A stretch of DNA of 64,000 bases from Fimbriimonas ginsengisoli Gsoil 348 (GCF_000724625.1 NZ_CP007139.1:1860001-1924000), one strand, 5' to 3'. Counted from the stretch's first letter, positions 17,080 through 26,075 are shown. Notes: a model not told the origin generated them from the letters alone. Numbers and translations are program-made.

Positions 17080-19293
17080 GTGCAACCTTTCCTCCTAGCG
17101 GCCGCTATCGCCTTGGTTCCCCACCCTGCGAAAGGCGAGCTGACGGTGGCCCGGGTTTTTGGTTCCGAATTCTCGACCCAGGGAAGCTCCCTTCATGGGA
17201 CATGGCTGCCGGACGGCCATCACCTCGTGACGGAAAAGGCATCCGAGATCGTGCGGGTCGATGCCGTTACGGGCAAGAGCGAAGTGCTGGTCCCAGCGTC
17301 GAAGCTCACTCCGAGCGGTACCAAGAAGCCGCTCCCGATTGAGGAGTTTGCGCTCTCCTCTGACGGTAAACGCCTTCTGATCTTTACGAACTCGCGGAAA
17401 GTGTGGCGCCAGAACACGCGGGGCGACTACTGGGTGGTCGACATCCCGAGCGGCAAGCTGACCAAGTTGGGCGGGGATGCCGCCGAATCGACGCTGATGT
17501 TCGCTAAGCTGTCGCCGGACGGGCGACGGGCGGGGTTTGTCTGCAAGAACAATCTTTATGTCGAGGATCTCGACACCGAAAAAATCACTCCCCTTACCAC
17601 CGACGGCAACGACACGACGATCAATGGCACGGTCGACTGGGTGTACGAAGAGGAGCTTGGGATTCGCGACGGCTGGCGCTGGAGCCCCGATGGGAAAAGC
17701 ATTGCTTATTGGCAGCTCGATACCCGTCGCGAGCCGACTTACACCCTCCTAAACTACACGGACTCGCGCTATCCAACTCCACTCCGATTTCCGTATCCCA
17801 AAACCGGAGAGACGAACGCGGACGCTCGGATCGGCGTGGTTTCCATGGAAGGGGGCGAGACGACTTGGACCGACGTCAAGGCGGATTCGGACTCCGGATA
17901 TCTCTCCCGCATGGATTGGGCGGGGAACTCGGGTGAGCTCCTGATTCAGAAGCAAAACCGGCTGCAGAACCAAACCGATTTCCGGCTCGCCAATGCAAAG
18001 ACGGGAGTGAGCCGATCGATCTTTGTGGACTCCGATCCGGCGTTCGTCGAACTGCTGGCGAACGATACCGACCCGAACGGAGTGCGTTGGACCGAAGGGT
18101 CCCGCGAGTTCCTGGTTCTCAGCGAGCGGGACGGTTGGCGCCACCTGTATGCCGTCGCGCGGGACGGCGCATCGCGCCTGCTGACGCCGGGAAGCTTCGA
18201 CGTGGAAGGTGTCGCGGGGGTGGACGAGAAGAACGGCATCGTTTACTTCAACGCCTCGCCCACGGCTCCGACAGCTCGATTCCTGTATCGCGCGAACCTC
18301 TCGGGTCAACCGGATCCTCAGCGCGTGACTCCGGCCGGCGTCGGCGGGACCAACGGGTACGACGTTTCGCCGACTGGCGACCTGGCGATCCACTCGCATT
18401 CCCAGTTTGGCGTCCCTCCGGACCACGAGTTGGTTCAGCTACCTTCCCACCGGCAGGTGCGGGGGACGGGCGACAACGAAGCTTTGAAGGCGAAGCTGCG
18501 ATCGGTAAATCTTGGCCCAACCAAGATGGTGGTGCTAAAGACCGCGGACGGGCAACCGATGGACGCGACGCTGATTTTGCCGCCCAATTTCGATCCGCGC
18601 CACCGATATCCGCTCTTCTTTAACATCTACGGCGAGCCGTGGGGCGCGACGGCAACCGACTCTTGGGGCGCGGAAAGCTACCTGTTTCACCAGATGCTGG
18701 CCCAGCGCGGATACATCGTGGCGAGCGTCGACAATCGAGGGACGCCATCGCCGAAGGGGCGGGCGTGGCGCAAGGTGATTTACAAAAAGATAGGAGTCAT
18801 CGCTTCGGATGACCAAGCCGCGGCGGCCCGGCAGCTCTCTCGCCTCTCGTACGTCGACGGGTCCCGAATCGGAGTTTGGGGATGGAGCGGAGGCGGATCG
18901 ATGACGCTGAATTTGATGTTCCGCCATCCGGAGCTCTACCGGCTCGGCATGGCGGTGGCGCCGGTTCCGGATGTTCACTTGTACGACACGATTTACCAGG
19001 AGCGGTATATGGGGCTTCCCTCGGATAATGCGTCGGCGTACGACCAAAGCTCGCCCATTACGTTCGCCAAAAACCTTCGCGGATCGCTGCTAATCGTCCA
19101 TGGCTCGGGTGACGATAATGTGCACTACCAGGGGACGGAGCGGTTGGTGAACAAGCTCGTAGAATTGGATAAGCCGTTCCAGCTCATGGTCTATCCGAAC
19201 CGGACCCACGCGATCTCGGAAGGTCCGGGGACGACGCGGCACCTTTACGAATTGTTGGAGAGGTTTCTCGTTACGAACATGCCGCCACGGTAG
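17080..19293 (+). CDS. Dipeptidyl peptidase IV-type S9 prolyl peptidase, exported
   Basis: A 737-aa protein from GTG 17080, with a signal peptide (QPFLLAAAIALVPHPAKG). The N-terminal beta-propeller contains VDWVYEEELGIRDGWRWSPD, the Glu-Glu motif that binds the free substrate N-terminus in DPP4. The catalytic domain has GWSGGG with Ser603, HGSGDDNVHYQ with Asp678, and NRTHAIS with His710. It would cleave Xaa-Pro (or Xaa-Ala) dipeptides from peptides in the periplasm or outside. A perfect TATAAT places the transcript start at the GTG. A TTG at 17074 is in frame but lies within the box. Confidence 0.93.
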   Translation: MQPFLLAAAIALVPHPAKGELTVARVFGSEFSTQGSSLHGTWLPDGHHLVTEKASEIVRVDAVTGKSEVLVPASKLTPSGTKKPLPIEEFALSSDGKRLLIFTNSRKVWRQNTRGDYWVVDIPSGKLTKLGGDAAESTLMFAKLSPDGRRAGFVCKNNLYVEDLDTEKITPLTTDGNDTTINGTVDWVYEEELGIRDGWRWSPDGKSIAYWQLDTRREPTYTLLNYTDSRYPTPLRFPYPKTGETNADARIGVVSMEGGETTWTDVKADSDSGYLSRMDWAGNSGELLIQKQNRLQNQTDFRLANAKTGVSRSIFVDSDPAFVELLANDTDPNGVRWTEGSREFLVLSERDGWRHLYAVARDGASRLLTPGSFDVEGVAGVDEKNGIVYFNASPTAPTARFLYRANLSGQPDPQRVTPAGVGGTNGYDVSPTGDLAIHSHSQFGVPPDHELVQLPSHRQVRGTGDNEALKAKLRSVNLGPTKMVVLKTADGQPMDATLILPPNFDPRHRYPLFFNIYGEPWGATATDSWGAESYLFHQMLAQRGYIVASVDNRGTPSPKGRAWRKVIYKKIGVIASDDQAAAARQLSRLSYVDGSRIGVWGWSGGGSMTLNLMFRHPELYRLGMAVAPVPDVHLYDTIYQERYMGLPSDNASAYDQSSPITFAKNLRGSLLIVHGSGDDNVHYQGTERLVNKLVELDKPFQLMVYPNRTHAISEGPGTTRHLYELLERFLVTNMPPR

Positions 19294-19352
19294 TCGAGGC
19301 GTGGTTTTTGCGCGGTTGTTTTTTGGACGGCCTATAGTTGGAGCAACGGGAG

Positions 19353-19376
19353 ACCCTTGCGGCTCCGCCTAAGGGT
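19353..19376. repeat. Hairpin between converging genes
   Basis: ACCCTT-GCGG-CT-CCGC-CT-AAGGGT forms an imperfect stem (19353-19376). It overlaps the 3' end of the response-regulator gene. T-runs precede it on the plus strand (19304-19324) but do not follow it, so it is a weak terminator candidate at best. Confidence 0.3.
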
Positions 19377-19809
19377 TGGCTTGGCCTTTCAACGCTTCCC
19401 AGAGATCGACGGTTCGGATGTCGCGGCGACGGCGCATGAGGGCGGAGTCGACTTTTTCGGCGATCACCTCGTAGACGTCAACGTCCGGCGAGTTCTTCTC
19501 GATGTAATCGAACGCGCCGCGTCGCATGCATTCGACGGCGTTGGCGACGTTGCCGTAGGCGGTCATTACGATCACCTCCGAAAACATGTCTCGAGCGGTA
19601 GCGGCGTGTAGAACTTGGAGGCCGGAGTCGGCGGTGTCCATGCTCATGTCGGTGACGATCACGTCGAACGCCGGCTCGGCGTCGTGGATCATGCCGACTC
19701 CGTCCGCGGCGCTGCCCGCAGTTTCGACCGCGTACCCTCCACGTTCCAACCGGCGCTTCACCGCCCGCAACACCGACTCTTCGTCGTCGATCACAAGGAC
19801 GCGACTCAT
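19369..19809 (-). CDS. Single-domain response regulator (CheY-like)
   Basis: A 146-aa protein. The receiver fold is complete: Asp8 and Asp9 in VLVIDDEE, phospho-acceptor Asp54 in VTDMSMD, Thr in VIVMTAYG and Lys in FDYIEKN. No output domain follows, only about 25 residues (VDSALMRRRRDIRTVDLW). It therefore signals by protein contact. No histidine kinase is in the window. TATCCT with a 7-nt spacer precedes the ATG, so the mRNA is probably leaderless. The heptanucleotide repeat at 19832-19873 lies just upstream of this promoter. Confidence 0.9.
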   Translation of the reverse strand: MSRVLVIDDEESVLRAVKRRLERGGYAVETAGSAADGVGMIHDAEPAFDVIVTDMSMDTADSGLQVLHAATARDMFSEVIVMTAYGNVANAVECMRRGAFDYIEKNSPDVDVYEVIAEKVDSALMRRRRDIRTVDLWEALKGQANP

Positions 19810-19822
19810 GGGTTAGAGGATA
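19810..19822 (-). promoter_or_regulatory. -10 box of the response regulator, leaderless type
   Basis: On the minus strand TATCCT (19822-19817) is followed by 7 nt and ATG 19809. Confidence 0.5.
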
Positions 19823-19831
19823 CCGGCGGCA

Positions 19832-19873
19832 GGGCGCTAGGCGTTGGGCGTTGGGCGCTGGGCGCTGGGCGTT
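19832..19873. repeat. Six-unit 7-bp tandem repeat
   Basis: Units in order: GGGCGCT, AGGCGTT, GGGCGTT, GGGCGCT, GGGCGCT, GGGCGTT (consensus GGGCGYT). It sits between two divergent genes, 23 bp before the response-regulator start and just before the toxin-antitoxin control region. Such arrays can vary in copy number and shift promoter spacing. Confidence 0.8.
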
Positions 19874-19884
19874 TTCGGCTAACT

Positions 19885-19916
19885 AAGGCCCTGAATGGGC
19901 CTTAAGTGGGCCTTAA
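19885..19916. promoter_or_regulatory. Candidate toxin-antitoxin operator
   Basis: Inverted repeat AAGGCCC (19885-19891)-TGAAT-GGGCCTT (19897-19903) is followed by a direct copy: GGGCCTTAA at 19897-19905 and again at 19908-19916. It lies just upstream of the -10 box of the antitoxin. The 11-bp phase is one helical turn, as ribbon-helix-helix repressors prefer. Confidence 0.5.
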
Positions 19917-19923
19917 CTTGTAA

Positions 19924-19937
19924 TACAATGAAACGGC
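19924..19937 (+). promoter_or_regulatory. -10 box of antitoxin gene, leaderless type
   Basis: TACAAT (19924-19929) is followed by 8 nt and ATG 19938. TTAAGT (19902-19907) is a possible -35 with a 16-bp spacer inside the operator repeats. Confidence 0.5.
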
Positions 19938-20222
19938 ATGGCTACGCTAAAGATAACTGGGGTTGATGAGGGAATCGTTCGGTTTGTCTCCGAACGGTCG
20001 CGAGAACTGCACTTCAAGGGGCAAGCGGAATATCTGCGAAACCTCATTCGTGAAGATATGGCGAGGGCGTCTTCTGAACGAAGGAGCCGGTTGGAGTCTA
20101 TTTTGGCCCCGTTGCATGCTCACTCGGAGGCGCAGGGCTACACCGACGAACAACTGGCGGATATTATCGTGAAAGCGCGAGATGAAGTCGCAGCCAACAA
20201 AAAAGGCAGGCCGAGACCATAG
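19938..20222 (+). CDS. Ribbon-helix-helix/ParD-like antitoxin
   Basis: A 94-aa protein. The N-terminus is a ribbon plus two helices (VDEGIVRFVSERSRELHFKG, then AEYLRNLIREDM). A charged C-terminal tail (EQLADIIVKARDEVAANKKG) fits toxin binding and sits directly before a PIN gene. I infer that it neutralises the PIN RNase downstream and represses the pair through the repeats at 19885-19916. The toxin begins 28 bp after its stop. Confidence 0.75.
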   Translation: MATLKITGVDEGIVRFVSERSRELHFKGQAEYLRNLIREDMARASSERRSRLESILAPLHAHSEAQGYTDEQLADIIVKARDEVAANKKGRPRP

Positions 20223-20249
20223 TTCCTCCAAAGTAGTAGCCTTTTCGAC

Positions 20250-20759
20250 GTGGCATTTGAAGGCATCGCTGAATGCGCCGTTGAGGAAAGATCAGTTCCT
20301 CTCGTCGTCTTCGATTGCAATTTGTTCGTACAAGCCGTCGGTAAAGGCGGTAATCATGCATTCCGCTGCCTTCAACTCGCGATGGACGGCAAGGTTGCCC
20401 TTTGTATGAGCGCGGCCATACTCGAGGAGATCAGGGAGGTTCTGGCCCGACCCATCGTTCGTAACTACTTTCCGATGCTGGACGACGCACGGGTGGAAGC
20501 ATTAATTGCCTGGCTTCGTGAGTTCGCCCTGTTTCTTGATCCGGTGCCCCACGTATTTGACTATCCAGCCGATCCAAAAGACGAGCCGTATATCGATTTG
20601 GCCATCGCCGCAGGTGCGGTGTACCTAGTGAGCTGGGATAAACACATCAAGAACTTGGCCGATGGGGAACGAACCGAGGGAAAGCGGTTTATGTCGGAGC
20701 ATCCCGAGGTCGTCATCATGGACCCTAAAGCTTTTCTTTCCGCTTACTTTTCAAGTTGA
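20250..20759 (+). CDS. PIN-domain toxin (PIN_3/COG1569 type)
   Basis: A 169-aa protein starting at GTG 20250, the only early start in frame. The conserved core begins at residue about 18: VVFDCNLFVQAV (first Asp), SAAILEEIREVL (Glu), then PKDEPYIDLAIAAGAVYLVS and WDKHI (late Asp residues). This is the COG1569 PIN pattern, predicted Mg-dependent RNases. The first 17 residues are atypical and the true start could be weak or non-AUG. Paired with the antitoxin upstream. Confidence 0.82.
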   Translation: MAFEGIAECAVEERSVPLVVFDCNLFVQAVGKGGNHAFRCLQLAMDGKVALCMSAAILEEIREVLARPIVRNYFPMLDDARVEALIAWLREFALFLDPVPHVFDYPADPKDEPYIDLAIAAGAVYLVSWDKHIKNLADGERTEGKRFMSEHPEVVIMDPKAFLSAYFSS

Positions 20760-20790
20760 CTTTCTCCACCTGCCAGACGCCTAAATCCAT

Positions 20791-23115
20791 TTGCCTCCGA
20801 TCAACCGACTTGCAAACCTCCGCTCGCTTCGCGCTTCCAATTTGGATGTGGCGTTCGCCACCGCGTTTGGGACGCTTGTTAGTGGGCTGTTTCTCGTCGG
20901 ATTCATTCAGAGCCTCGGCGGATCGGATGTTTGGATCGGGTTCCTTTCCGGCATTCCCAGCCTAATCGGGCTGCTCCAGATACCAGGGGCGATCTGGGGG
21001 CGGCGGTTTTCTTCCTACAAGCGATTCGTCCTTCCGGGGGGCCTGTTCTGGCGGCTGGGCTACGTTCCGCTCGTCGTCCTTCCGTTCCTGCCCGCGCCAC
21101 CGGCGCTTAAGCTGACCCTGCTTCTCACCTGCGTTTTGCTCGCATCGGTAGGAGGAACCCTGGTCAACCCGGTGTACAACGAGTGGATCGCCGAGATGGT
21201 GCCGGATAACTCACGCGGCACCTTCTTCGCCCGCCGGAACGCCATCGCCACCGCAGTGGGAGCGGTAGTGGGCATTTTCGGAGCCCTGCTGCTGGACGCG
21301 TTCCGCGGACATCACGAGGATAAGACCGGCTTCACCGTCGTTTACGGACTGGGCATCGTGTGCGCGTTCGTCAGCATGTACTTCTTCACGCGGATGCAGG
21401 ATCTGCCGCGGGAGGCGCCGGTTCGGCAGGGTCTGGCCGAGGGATTGCGGACGATCGGGCAGCCATTCGGCGACCGGAATTACCGTCGCGTCTTGATCTT
21501 CCTTGGCGTCGCCGTGCTCGGACAGGCGTTCGCGGGCAACTTGTTTAACGCCTACGCCCTCGAATCCCTGAAGCTCGACTTCAAAGTCGTGCAAGGCACC
21601 GCCGTTTCAATGGCGATCGGCAATGTCCTTTCGGCCCGGTTTTGGGGATTTCTGTCGGACAAATACGGAAACAAGCCTGTCCTGGCAATCGTCGCCACCC
21701 TACTCGCGCTCAATCCGATTGCGTGGCTGGCCACGATCCCGGGCCAGGGCACCTATAACGCGGTGCTTCTGCTGAGCACGCACGTGCTCATGGGGATGAC
21801 CTGGTGCGGGATCAACCTCTGCCAATTCAACATCATGCTCGCCACCGCCAAGCCGGCGGAGCGGGCAAGCTACATCGGCGCGGGGATGACCATTACGGCG
21901 CTACTCGGAGGGATATCGCCACTTCTGGGCGCGTTCATGATGGCGGGGCTGCGGTTCGGGTTTCCCGCCGTTGTGGCCTACAAGCTCGTCTTTTTGGTCT
22001 CGATTCTCCTAAGGTTTGCGGCCGTGTTGTTCCTCATCCCGATCAACGAGCAGGGGTCTACGAACCTTCGGACCGCCCTCGGGGCGTTGCGACGAGTCAC
22101 TCCGCGAGGAATGAAGGCGATGCGAAGCCTCGCCAAGAGCTCGGACGTGGAGGCAAGGGCGGAGGCGATCCATAGCGTCGGCGCCACCGGCGCGACTCTG
22201 GCGGCCGACGAGGTGATCAAGGCGCTCCACGATCCTCAGCCCAAGATCCGCCGCCAGGCAGCGGAGGCGATCGCGAGACTGAACCACCCACGGGCAACCC
22301 AGGAGCTGATCCACCAGGTGGAGGAGCACCCGGACCTCCTCGAGGAGGAGACGATCGAGGCACTCGGCCGGGTGGGGGACGCCCGAGCCGTACCGGTGCT
22401 GATTCAAACGTTACAGAGCCCCCGTTCCCTCCTCCGCCGAGCCGCGGCAAGGGCTTTGGGGCGGGTAGGCGAGGGGGATGAGGTGACGATCGGCGCTTTG
22501 ATTCGGGCGGCGGAAGACCCCGACGACGTGGATCTTCGGCGGACGGCGCTCCAGTCGTTGCGACGCTTGGAGGTTCGGGAGGCGGAGCCGGTCATTCGTA
22601 ACGCGATTGGCGACCCTCACCCCAGCGTTCGAATCGCGGCCGCCGAGGCGATCGCCGAGCTGGACCTCAGTGACGCCGCGCCGGCGCTACGGGCCTCGAT
22701 GGAGAAGTATCGGGACGAGGCGTCGAGCGAAGCCGCGTATGCGCTTGGCGTGGTCGGAGATAGCGGCGACATCCCGCTGATTTTGGACGAGGCGGCCAGG
22801 AGCGTTTCGATGATCACACGCCGGCGGTGCCTACTCGGCGTGGCTCGCTTGCTGGGGGTCGAGCGCGAGGCGTACCGGCTGATGCTGCTCGACGGGATGG
22901 CGCGCGATGCGGCGTTGCTCCAAATCCTTGGGCCGGAGATGAAGCGGCGGCCTAAAATACGGAGCGCGCTGACGCGATTTTCCTCGGGGGACGAGGTCGG
23001 CGCGGTCGAGGCGCTCGTCCGGTCGTGGAAGGTCGTTCCGCCGGGTCTGGATCAGCCACCGGCGGTGGAGGAGCTCTTCCTCGTGCTGGCGGTGGCGACC
23101 ACGTGGAGCCGGTAA
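20791..23115 (+). CDS. MFS transporter fused to HEAT repeats
   Basis: A 774-aa protein starting at TTG 20791. Residues about 15-430 are a 12-span major facilitator fold (VAFATAFGTLVSGLFLVGFI, then SDKYGNKPVLAI, the typical loop motif). Residues about 440-760 are soluble HEAT/PBS-lyase-like repeats with a 30-residue period (PQPKIRRQAAEAIARL, RSLLRRAAARALGRVGEG, PSVRIAAAEAIAELD). HEAT solenoids bind proteins, so the carrier is probably tethered to a cytosolic partner or regulated by one. Substrate is unknown. Preceded by toxin-antitoxin genes and followed by a small gene after 9 bp. Confidence 0.8.
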   Translation: MPPINRLANLRSLRASNLDVAFATAFGTLVSGLFLVGFIQSLGGSDVWIGFLSGIPSLIGLLQIPGAIWGRRFSSYKRFVLPGGLFWRLGYVPLVVLPFLPAPPALKLTLLLTCVLLASVGGTLVNPVYNEWIAEMVPDNSRGTFFARRNAIATAVGAVVGIFGALLLDAFRGHHEDKTGFTVVYGLGIVCAFVSMYFFTRMQDLPREAPVRQGLAEGLRTIGQPFGDRNYRRVLIFLGVAVLGQAFAGNLFNAYALESLKLDFKVVQGTAVSMAIGNVLSARFWGFLSDKYGNKPVLAIVATLLALNPIAWLATIPGQGTYNAVLLLSTHVLMGMTWCGINLCQFNIMLATAKPAERASYIGAGMTITALLGGISPLLGAFMMAGLRFGFPAVVAYKLVFLVSILLRFAAVLFLIPINEQGSTNLRTALGALRRVTPRGMKAMRSLAKSSDVEARAEAIHSVGATGATLAADEVIKALHDPQPKIRRQAAEAIARLNHPRATQELIHQVEEHPDLLEEETIEALGRVGDARAVPVLIQTLQSPRSLLRRAAARALGRVGEGDEVTIGALIRAAEDPDDVDLRRTALQSLRRLEVREAEPVIRNAIGDPHPSVRIAAAEAIAELDLSDAAPALRASMEKYRDEASSEAAYALGVVGDSGDIPLILDEAARSVSMITRRRCLLGVARLLGVEREAYRLMLLDGMARDAALLQILGPEMKRRPKIRSALTRFSSGDEVGAVEALVRSWKVVPPGLDQPPAVEELFLVLAVATTWSR

Positions 23116-23124
23116 CTTTAGTGC

Positions 23125-23361
23125 ATGGACGAAACGTTCCGAATCTCCGGAATCGAAGTGCGTCTCACGCCCACGGGCGAGGTTTGGTTCCAGGACCGTC
23201 TACTTGGCCGGGTGGGCCGTGAAGAGCGGTTCGGCCAGTGGTTCTGGCGAGCGTACGATGCCGAGACCGGCGAAGCCGTCAAGCGCTTCCTCACCTCCCG
23301 GCCGGAAGCGATCCAGTTGTTGTTGCTGCGGTCGGATCTGATCGATGGAATCGGCTTCTAG
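23125..23361 (+). CDS. Small hypothetical protein
   Basis: A 78-aa protein starting with MDETFRISGIEVRLTPTGEV. It is beta-rich in the first half and helical at the end (SRPEAIQLLLLRSDL). It has TAACTT with a 6-nt spacer before the ATG, so it looks like a leaderless gene. No family recognised. It follows the MFS-HEAT gene by 9 bp. Confidence 0.55.
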   Translation: MDETFRISGIEVRLTPTGEVWFQDRLLGRVGREERFGQWFWRAYDAETGEAVKRFLTSRPEAIQLLLLRSDLIDGIGF

Positions 23362-23400
23362 AAGTGATCCCGGTCCATTCTCCTTGTCCGACCGTTCCCG

Positions 23401-24204
23401 CTACGGGTTCCAAACAATGAAGGTTGGCGTGTCCACCTTCTTGTCGCTCGTATAAAGGTAGATCTCGCAGTACTCAGGCTTCTTTCCGAGGGGGCCGGCA
23501 GAGCACTCCATCTGGAATAGCTTCGTTCTCGGACGAAAGAAACGATCGCCTCGCTTGAGAGTGTATCCATGGGCTTTGGCCCATCTAGACATAGCCGCAT
23601 GGACTTGGTGATAGGAGCGTCTGACGAAAGCGTGATAGATAGCGGCGTCCCTGCTCTGCCTATTCGCATTTGGAAGATTCGCCAGAAGCCATTCAAGGCT
23701 TGTGACCTCTACCGACTGACATTTCACTCCGGGTAAGAACGGCACATCGATCATGGGAACCGGAGGCTTGTTCGAAATCGCTCCCACGTACCAACGGCTG
23801 GGCATTTGAAGCGGCTGGACCCGTTCTGAGACCGTGATCTCCAATTCATTTCGGCGAGAGAGTTTTACTTCTTTCGATCCGGCGCCTTTGCCTGAGGTTT
23901 GGCTGACGTTGACTCTTTGTTCGATGCCATCCCTGATACGCACGGCGTCGAACGATGGATTGGGATAGCCGATGTTGTTCAGGACGCCATCGGGGAATTC
24001 CTTTTTGAGTAGGGTTGCGGCCTGGGGCACCGTTCCATGGAGGTGGAAAACGAAGTCGACATCGTAAAGGCCGGTCGTCCAGACCGATCCGACACGGTTC
24101 TTCGAGTGCCGAGCGCTTGCCAACGCCTGTATCGGCAGGGCTAGGTCATCCACAGGCCGGGGATGGGACGGAGAAAGGATCAGGAGCGGCAATAAAAACG
24201 GCAT
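23401..24204 (-). CDS. Exported hypothetical protein
   Basis: A 267-aa protein with an N-terminal hydrophobic segment (PFLLPLLILSPSHP) like a signal peptide. The middle has a strand-rich part with basic residues (VKLSRRNELEITVSERVQ). The C-terminal half has helices (AAIYHAFVRRSYHQVHAAMS) and Cys residues in MECSAGPLGKKPEYCEIYL. No domain recognised. It lies 21 bp downstream of the GspF-type gene on the same strand and may be cotranscribed. Base composition is slightly less GC-rich than its neighbours. Confidence 0.6.
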   Translation of the reverse strand: MPFLLPLLILSPSHPRPVDDLALPIQALASARHSKNRVGSVWTTGLYDVDFVFHLHGTVPQAATLLKKEFPDGVLNNIGYPNPSFDAVRIRDGIEQRVNVSQTSGKGAGSKEVKLSRRNELEITVSERVQPLQMPSRWYVGAISNKPPVPMIDVPFLPGVKCQSVEVTSLEWLLANLPNANRQSRDAAIYHAFVRRSYHQVHAAMSRWAKAHGYTLKRGDRFFRPRTKLFQMECSAGPLGKKPEYCEIYLYTSDKKVDTPTFIVWNP

Positions 24205-24225
24205 TTCGCTACTCAGGAGAGTTGA

Positions 24226-25521
24226 CTAGTCGCCGTTCGTCAGCGTCGTGATCATGCCGCCGTAAAAGACCTTGTAGAGGAAGGCGACCATGAATAGGGT
24301 GACGATGCCAAGGCCGACGTAGAGAATGAAGCTTGTCATGGTGACGGCGGTGGCATCGCGGGCGCGGAAGTCGGCGTCGGTGGCGCGGGAGATATCGGAG
24401 AGCGCTCGGGCGACGTCGCCGGTCGTTTCGCCGGTCTCCACGATATGCGAGTATTCAAGTGGGAGCGCTTGCGACCGTTTTAGGGCGACGGAGAGGCGCT
24501 CCGCCTCGTGCATGCTCTTCGCGGCATCGACCAGGCGTTTCCGCAGGATCAAGTTCGGGACGCTTTCCGCGGCAAGTTGGAACGTGTTCTGACCCGAAAG
24601 TCCGCCCCGGCTTACCATCCCCATCGCCCATGTTACACGCGCCATCGCTTCGGCTTTGACCCTGCCGCCGAGCACCGGGAAGTTCAGCACCACTTTGTGC
24701 CGAAACTCCCGCATCTTCATAGAGTGCCAGAAAAACAGAAGAGCGATGAACCCGGCGACGCACGGGAGTGCGATCGGCAGGATGTGCACCATGTCGCTCC
24801 CAATGGCTCTGATGAGCGTGCTACCAATCGGTAGGGCGCCGTTCGCCTTATCTTGCTCGCCCATGGACTTCACCGCGCCGGTCGCGATCGCATAGACGAT
24901 AGGGAAGACGACCACGAGCGCGACGAGGATGATCATGAAATAGCCCAGCCGCCGTTTCAAGCGGTGTGACGACTCCATCTGATCCGCGATCTTCTCGCAC
25001 GCCTCGGCAACGTAGCCGGACATCTCGCCGGCGCGAAGGGCGCCGATGACATCCGGGGGATAGAGGTAAGGGTATCGCTCGAAAACGTCGCTAACCCGCT
25101 TCCCCTCGGCCACCGCGCCTTCCGCGGCGCGAAGCGATTCTTGATATCGCGGCTTCGATCGGTTCGCGAGCTCGTGCAGACCAAGCTGGGGCGAAACGCC
25201 GCTCTTGAAGTACTGAGCCAACTGGGCAAAGAGGAAGAAGAGGTCGCGGTCCTTGCCGAACTTCGTTTTGATCGCGGCCGGCGGTAGCGCAGACTGAACC
25301 GTTACCTTGACCGGCGCCGGGGTGACGGGAGCTGAAATCGGCTGGGTGAGGGGGCGCTGGGCCGGCCTTGCCGCCGTTGCCACCGCCGCTTCTCCCACGG
25401 AGCCGACTCGGTAGCCGGCCTGCGTCAGCGCCGCCTTCGCCGCCTCCGCGGAAGCGGCCCGGATCGTCCCTTCCGCGGCCCGGCCGGCGGCATCCGTCGC
25501 CTTATATTGGAAAAAGCGCAT
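24226..25521 (-). CDS. Type II secretion/type IV pilus inner-membrane protein (GspF/PilC family)
   Basis: A 431-aa protein starting at ATG 25521 with AAGGAT 6 nt upstream. MRFFQYKATDAAGRAAEGTI is the family start. A Pro/Ala-rich linker follows, then FLFAQLAQYFKSGVSPQLGL, the first T2SS F domain. The spans are YFMIILVALVVVFPIVYAIA, ILPIALPCVAGFIALLFF and SFILYVGLGIVTLFMVAFLY. The second F domain has ETGETTGDVARAL. GspF/PilC is the polytopic platform that couples the assembly ATPase to pseudopilin insertion. The gene is away from other secretion genes here. It overlaps the end of folK by 20 nt. Confidence 0.88.
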   Translation of the reverse strand: MRFFQYKATDAAGRAAEGTIRAASAEAAKAALTQAGYRVGSVGEAAVATAARPAQRPLTQPISAPVTPAPVKVTVQSALPPAAIKTKFGKDRDLFFLFAQLAQYFKSGVSPQLGLHELANRSKPRYQESLRAAEGAVAEGKRVSDVFERYPYLYPPDVIGALRAGEMSGYVAEACEKIADQMESSHRLKRRLGYFMIILVALVVVFPIVYAIATGAVKSMGEQDKANGALPIGSTLIRAIGSDMVHILPIALPCVAGFIALLFFWHSMKMREFRHKVVLNFPVLGGRVKAEAMARVTWAMGMVSRGGLSGQNTFQLAAESVPNLILRKRLVDAAKSMHEAERLSVALKRSQALPLEYSHIVETGETTGDVARALSDISRATDADFRARDATAVTMTSFILYVGLGIVTLFMVAFLYKVFYGGMITTLTNGD

Positions 25522-26014
25522 CGTCGATCCTTCTGACGGTCTCGGCATCCCCTTCCGTTTGCCGCAACAACCTATCTACCCGGTCAAGGCCGGGAAGCAC
25601 ATATTCCGGCGCGATGTCGGCGAGGGGCTCCAGTACAAAACGTCGCTCGGGCGTCCGGGGATGCGGAACCTGCAGCCAGAGCTTCTTAGCATCCGAATAG
25701 CGGTACGCGAGGGCGCCGTATCCGACGAGGTCGAGGTCGATCTCGCGCGGTCCGTAGCGACGGCCGTCGTGACGCCCTACAAGCCTTTCAATCTCCTTGA
25801 GTTTGGTAAGAAGAGCCATCGGGGAAAGGTTCGTATCGATCCGGATGGCGGCATTGAGATACGGAGGCTGATCGGTCACATACATGGGCGCGGTTTCGTA
25901 GATGGCGCTCAGGGCTCGAACGCATACGATTTCCGCAAGCACACCGACCGCTTTGCGTAGGAACGCGAGCCGGTCGCCGACGTTTGACCCAAGAGCAATG
26001 AGCGCTTCCGGCAC
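25502..26014 (-). CDS. folK: 2-amino-4-hydroxy-6-hydroxymethyldihydropteridine pyrophosphokinase
   Basis: A 170-aa protein if started at GTG 26014; the family core begins two codons later (EALIALGSNVGDRLAFLRKA). ATG 26077 would add 21 unrelated residues and abut the divergent gene. YETAPMYVTDQPPYLNAAIR and RHDGRRYGPREIDLDLV are the HPPK signatures. HPPK transfers pyrophosphate from ATP to the pterin, a step in folate synthesis. No other folate gene is adjacent. The C-terminal codons overlap the GspF-type gene. Confidence 0.92.
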   Translation of the reverse strand: MPEALIALGSNVGDRLAFLRKAVGVLAEIVCVRALSAIYETAPMYVTDQPPYLNAAIRIDTNLSPMALLTKLKEIERLVGRHDGRRYGPREIDLDLVGYGALAYRYSDAKKLWLQVPHPRTPERRFVLEPLADIAPEYVLPGLDRVDRLLRQTEGDAETVRRIDDALFPI

Positions 26015-26075
26015 AGTGAGAGGTTTACCGTACTCGGACCGCGTCCAACCCGCTACTTGTACAATGGGCTGGGCC

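Noticed and set aside
19832-19873. Possible CRISPR array
   Set aside because: Units are 7 bp with no spacers; a plain tandem repeat.
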